Of a stretch of DNA of 64,000 nucleotides, positions 59,519 through 64,000 are shown piece after piece; the first letter of the stretch is position 1, and every line of letters begins with the position of its first letter. Location: assembly GCF_036373705.1 (NCBI RefSeq), contig NC_089867.1, forward strand, positions 17,659,666 to 17,723,665, in the 5' to 3' direction. Under the pieces are notes generated by a model. It made no database searches, was not told the DNA's origin, and saw only the letters and a program-made list of their open reading frames with translations. This DNA comes from Amia ocellicauda (taxonomy: Eukaryota; Chordata; Actinopteri; Amiiformes; Amiidae). The position numbers and the translations under genes were made by a program.

Positions 59519-60829
59519 TCAGTGCTCCTCCACCCACTCGGGGGGGTTCATCTCCTCTGTGCGGGACGGCGTTTGGGGCCTGCCCTGGCTGTTCCGCCCC
59601 CAGATCCCAGCGTCACCCGAGTCGGCAGTGTGCTCCGGGCCATACCTGGAGCAGCAGCCGCAGCAGAGGGAGTTGGCGAGCCGCGAGCGCACCAGCTGGG
59701 TGAAGAGGACGAACATGATGCAGTTGGCGCCCCCTTGGAAGGTGTTGCCAATCCCCTGCAGCGAAAAGAAGAAGTGGTTGAAATATTGAGAATACCACCA
59801 CCACCTCCCTCACTAGCTAATCCTCTGTCTACCCAAGTGGCTCATGGGTAGTAGGATTTAATCTTGTTTCCAAGGCGAAGATGGAAGGAATTGACATTCC
59901 CCTAGTTAGGATGCCAAGGTCCCGAAGATCAGCCCCCCAGCTCCCAGAGCCCCGTCCTCATTTGCAGGGGGCTGAGGAGGGTACCTGAGCCCTTGCATCT
60001 TTGCGAAGTGCGGGCCTGTAGCTGCAAGGAGCTGCATGCTGCCTCGCAGTCGGGCTTCACTCACGTGCAGTGTCACAAGGACGGGGTTGTACAAGGCTGG
60101 CGAGTCGAACAACATGAGGAAGAAGCGCACGGTGCTCCAGACACGCAGTGCGATGAAGATGATGGGGATCAGGGTGAGCTTCCTGTCTGCCATGGTGGAG
60201 CGCGAGTGGGACAGCGGGTTGCTCGACAGGATGGGGCGGTACTCGGACAGAGCGGCATGCTGGGAAGGAGGAGCACGACAGAAACAAGACTTTCATCATT
60301 TTGGCTTATCTTCACAAGGGACCCTGCTTTTCTCACCATTCAAAATCCACAACCCTGTAATACACAACTCAGTGTATTATCCTACCTTGACACACTTGTG
60401 AGCGCACATTACAATCAACATTTTAAGGAGTCCAGTGTGTAGATGATTATATTAGATAAACAACATTGTGTACTGTGAGACATCACCCTGCCCACACCCA
60501 ACGGGAAATGGAATAACCAACTCTCCTTTCAGTTCTGCATGCATGAATGCCAACACAGAATGGGAAGTGTGTGTGTGTGGTGGTGGGGGGTGTACAGGCA
60601 TGGCAGGTTCCTCACCGCAGTGCTGATATGCTTCTTGATGAGGATGTAGAGCACAGGCAGGGTGATGTAGGCAAGCAGCTCCCAGATCTTGCCCGTCAAC
60701 AACATCCACAGCACGTGGTCCTCGGCCCGGATGCTGACCCAGCACCAGCCGACCGACACCTCCGAGGCATCGTAGCCGATTTTCTGCAGAGAGACGGCGG
60801 CAACTGTGATCACCAGAGGGATGCCCCAG
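59519..60829 (-). CDS. gpr157: G-protein-coupled receptor 157, last three exons (partial)
   Basis: Orphan seven-helix receptor; the mammalian protein is reported to couple to Gq in neural progenitors. Exons 60829-60616 (214 nt), 60259-60065 (195 nt) and 59755-59519 (237 nt with stop) join in phase. They encode helix 4 (WGIPLVITVAAVSL), the extracellular CW motif (SVGWCWVSI), helix 5 (HVLWMLLTGKIWELLAY), helix 6 (LTLIPIIFIALRVWSTVRF), helix 7 (GIGNTFQGGANCIMFVLF) and a C-tail of about 60 residues starting with a Cys-rich CCGCCS patch. The first base of 60829 completes a Ser codon from an upstream exon. That exon should carry helices 1-3 and is not in the window, so about 215 of some 335 residues are present. 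The tail ends EWVEEH and is poorly conserved. Confidence 0.93.
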
Positions 60830-61906
60830 CTGAGAGAGAGGAGGAGGAAGGAAGGAAGGAAAAACAACATGATTACAGAAGGCAGTGCAGATGCAAGCTA
60901 GGTCAACAACCACTTAGGCAACTTCATGGCAATTTACATCTTGTGGGCTTTTCTTATTGATGAGGTAAGCCCCGAGAGCCACAAGCTGCAGAAGACTGCC
61001 CACATGCACACATCTGGAGTGATGTCAGACTTGGGCAAGGATTTTCTTTTTTTAGCTTCTCAATTGATTTATTATTGAACTTAACAGGTAACCTTTAGGC
61101 ATTCATCTTGTGACATAAGAGCAAATCAGTCATCAACTAAATGCCTGGTGCTTTCCTCCAGTGTGGATGGGGACCCATTTAGGATTGCAGCATAGAAACT
61201 TTCTGGAAGGGTTCTTCTGCCAAGCACTTCTGCATTTTGTTTCTTGGTTTGTTGCGGTGGATCAGTTTCAGAAAGCTGACAGACTCCCCTGATTCATAAA
61301 GAATGCTGTGGAATGAAACGCAGCCTGGAGTTCAAAATCTAGGGCTGTACAAATCAAATTTAAAGTTTGAAGTGTTCTTTTTTTTTTTTTTTTTTTCATT
61401 TCCAACAAAAATATCCCCTTAGGAATGACTGCTGTGGTGATGTTAGTGGGGACACTTAACAATACCCTTTTCTTCTGGTTTAGACTCAGGAACAAAACTA
61501 TTCTACTACCGAAACAAAAAACAAATCTGGTACTTTCGACCACAGTAATTTACCACAGTCTATGCATCTGATTTTCTCAGGGATGGGGTTTCTGTTCTCA
61601 CTCATATGATGAAGAGATTCTTGATCTTAAGTAGTTATGCAGCTTTTTTTTTTTTTTTTTTTAAACACTAGTGCTCTTTGTAAAGAAAATAAAACAATTC
61701 CCACAGCCAGGCCACCGATCTCTTAACATCATGCTGTGTAAGGGTCCCTTGTCAGGTACCCCTATCACAATAACTTCCAGAGTCAATTAATAAAAACAAA
61801 AAACATGAAATCTGCCAGCATATCAGAGTTTATGTTAATCAATAGAAACTAACTATCCTCCACCCTCTTACTCTCCTAAACAAGGCACACTGCTTATTAC
61901 CCACAC

Positions 61907-62090
61907 CAGTGGTCATCGAAACCAGTCCTCAGGGGACACAAGCCTGGAGAATTCAGCAAAATATCACCTGCTTTACAGCTAAGAAAGAGGTCAAATTGGC
62001 CCAATTAAGATAAATTAATTGATTAAGAACTGGGGTGGAATAAAAGATGGATGTTGCAAGCCATTTGAAGAGCAGATTTGAGGGACACTG
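61907..62090. mobile_element. Possible hAT-like element remnant
   Basis: The left end CAGTGGTCATCGAAACCAGT and the right end CAGATTTGAGGGACACTG are loosely inverse to each other. The flanking 8-mers do not match well, so this may be an old, diverged member of the family seen at 16664. Confidence 0.3.
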
Positions 62091-62983
62091 CTGTACAGCG
62101 ACATCACTCCCCTTGGTTTCTCACACACATCAGTTGTGCACGCGGGGAAAACACAGCCACTTTGCCCAAGCGATGTACGGATGTCTGGACGCTTAATGTG
62201 TGGTTCATTCATAACATCGCTCATTGCATCACATGTACATGATCCTCAGCTCCTCAACACTATTTGGAAAAAATACACACACGGAAAAAGGAAAGGAAGT
62301 TGTGCAGTGTGTAATTAGCTGTGCCAAGTGCTTGTGCACAGGATATACCAGTGTATCACTCTGCAGCACTGTCAAGGCCTGTACTTCGTTACTTAGTTGG
62401 AAATGAAATCCACAATTGCTGCCTCACAAAGCATGCCTTTGTGACAGCTGTTTCTCAGAGGCGAGGGGATTTTGATCTGAGAAGAACAAAGGCCCTATGC
62501 TGCTCCTGGCTCTGTGCGTTCACATATGCGGAACCACCGCCCACTCGCTCGGACAAGGCAGGAGGCTGAAGGAATTTGGCACGAAACAGATTTTGAAAGC
62601 CGAAATAGAAAGGGGAGTAAACTCAGTAGTGACTACATGCTTTATTTAAGGCGTACTACAACGGTCATCTATACCAAACACGTCGCTGACTTTCTGCCTA
62701 TTCTCACTCTGTGGGTTCGGCCAAAATCATCCCACTGAATACAGTCTTACTAAACGGGTCACATGTTTTCTCAACCTGATTCCAACCTGGTGTCTAAGTC
62801 GCAGTCCAAAACTTTGGTTGACTAGATTGTAACAAGGTTAGCGTTATTGTTTTTTTATGATTTTATGTTTAAGAGTTTAGCCCTGGAAGACCACAGTTCA
62901 ACATATTTTATAGGTTTCTTGGAAACTGTTAAAGTAATTCTGTTGAGGCCAATATATATAACAATGGGTGGTTTAGAGCTCAG

Positions 62984-63264
62984 GGAGGAATAAAACCTGG
63001 AGGCAGTGCAGCCCAGCAGGACTGGAACCGTAAAGCCATGGCATCACACAACGCTGGCGGGCTCCCTGTGTCGGCTGGCTGGTGTTTTACTCCAGCCCCC
63101 AGCTGTTGTAGCCTACTGACCCAACTGATTTCCACCTGTTTAAGAGCTGGAAACAACTGACAAGGTTTAAACAAAACAATCAATGGTCCAATTAAAGGGC
63201 TCAGTCAGAATAAAAAGTCAGCAGACACAGAGGTTGTCCCAGACTGGGGTTGAGCACCACTGCG
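62984..63264. mobile_element. Two same-orientation ends of a dispersed hAT-like repeat
   Basis: GGAATAAAACCTGGAGGCAG followed by CAGCAGGACTGGAACC (from 62985), and AGAATAAAAAGTCAGCAGAC followed by CCCAGACTGGGGTTGAGCAC (from about 63208), are two related right-end segments in the same direction. The second closes with CACCACTG, a typical family terminus. Whether they are two insertions or one rearranged copy is not clear. Confidence 0.35.
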
Positions 63265-64000
63265 TTAGGCCACTTCTGGCTGCAGTTGCAGTTCCTGTAG
63301 TTTTGGATCACTAGTCACTAAAATATTTAGTGGCGATCTGTCAGTCTGGTCATCTATCAGTCAGTCTGCAAAGCAGGCTACACCAACTACTTTTGCTTGC
63401 TTTTGGCACCCCAGAGAAACTAAAAGACTCAGCTGGACACTTTAAATTAAAGGGCATTTTCCGAACGGCCGATTTGCTAAAAGCAACATTTGTTCTCATT
63501 TGCAACAGCAGCGAGACGAGATGGCTAATCAATGTTGAGTTAATCAGAAGTAGAAATGTCTGACCTACTCAAACATGGCAGGTCAATGATAGATTACAGC
63601 CACTAATCATCATAAGTACTGTAATGGGTTTTAGTGTTTTATTAATTTATTTCCTGCTCCTTGGCAAGGCACATAAACCACTGGAAACATCTTCATTCCT
63701 TGGTGTCGTCACCAGCCCTCTTCCACAACAGACTAACTAAAAACTGATTAAAACACACAGGATGCGAGGTTACTGCATCACCATTAGACATGCATTTCAA
63801 TGTCATGGAGTTAACCCATTTTGAAAGATATGAAAACTAACCCACATTAGACATTCAGTGGGGGGCAAACAAATTATAAAAGAGAGAGCAACAGCACTGT
63901 TTTGGATGCAGCCCATGTTTTTACATTATTCAAATGGTTGGAAGTTTGTATTTCAGTTCAATATACTTCCTTTCCATTGTAATTCTATATCTAGTATAAA

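Larger units (their letters stand above)
60830..64000 (-). other. gpr157: gpr157 intron 1 (partial), non-coding
   Basis: No frame on the minus strand resembles helices 1-3 of GPR157, so exon 1 probably lies past the window end and this stretch is intron. It holds homopolymer T runs (61378-61396, 61645-61662) and pieces of dispersed hAT-like repeats. Confidence 0.6.

Noticed and set aside
59522-59851. Plus-strand open frame of about 109 codons near the end of gpr157
   Set aside because: It is antisense to the last gpr157 exon and has no family resemblance.
60830-64000. First coding exon of gpr157 and mir-34a, which lies beyond GPR157 in human
   Set aside because: Neither the helix 1-3 sequence nor the miR-34 seed-containing hairpin was found; both probably lie beyond the window.

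Overview
The window is vertebrate nuclear DNA, most likely from a ray-finned fish. It has large introns with GT/AG boundaries, many microsatellites, a Tc1-type DNA transposon, L2-type LINE remains and small hAT-like elements. Its carbonic anhydrase VI carries a C-terminal pentraxin domain, an architecture known from non-mammalian vertebrates. I cannot name the species from sequence alone.

Layout: 1-7850 is non-coding 3' flank. The alpha-enolase gene (eno1) lies on the minus strand, with coding exons at 17491-8275 and a CpG-rich promoter plus untranslated exon 1 near 20730-20910. From 20960 to 29350 is intergenic DNA with an old L2 LINE tail (about 26990-28608). The carbonic anhydrase VI-pentraxin gene (ca6) is on the plus strand, 29354-40662, with ten coding exons and a dead Tc1 element in intron 3. 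A class II sugar transporter (slc2a5-like) is on the minus strand, 48746-42204, tail-to-tail with ca6. A 10 kb stretch without a recognisable gene follows. The last three exons of gpr157 are on the minus strand, 60829-59519; its first exon should lie beyond 64000.

As I remember the human map, the order and orientation ENO1 / CA6 / SLC2A7-SLC2A5 / GPR157 match human 1p36.23, with one GLUT gene here instead of two. The genes do not form a pathway. They are a conserved syntenic block: a glycolytic enzyme, a secreted CO2-hydrating enzyme fused to a pentraxin, a membrane hexose transporter and an orphan seven-helix receptor.

I reconstructed three complete coding sequences exon by exon with phase checks: eno1 1305 nt / 434 aa, ca6 1593 nt / 530 aa, slc2a5-like 1560 nt / 519 aa. 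I found no undescribed multi-gene system. The least expected signals are a short fold-back repeat present twice, three small hAT-like elements with matching ends and near-matching 8-bp flanks, a perfect 42-bp palindrome inside the Tc1 element, an enolase without the C-terminal lysine of the human protein, and a 21-nt microexon in ca6.
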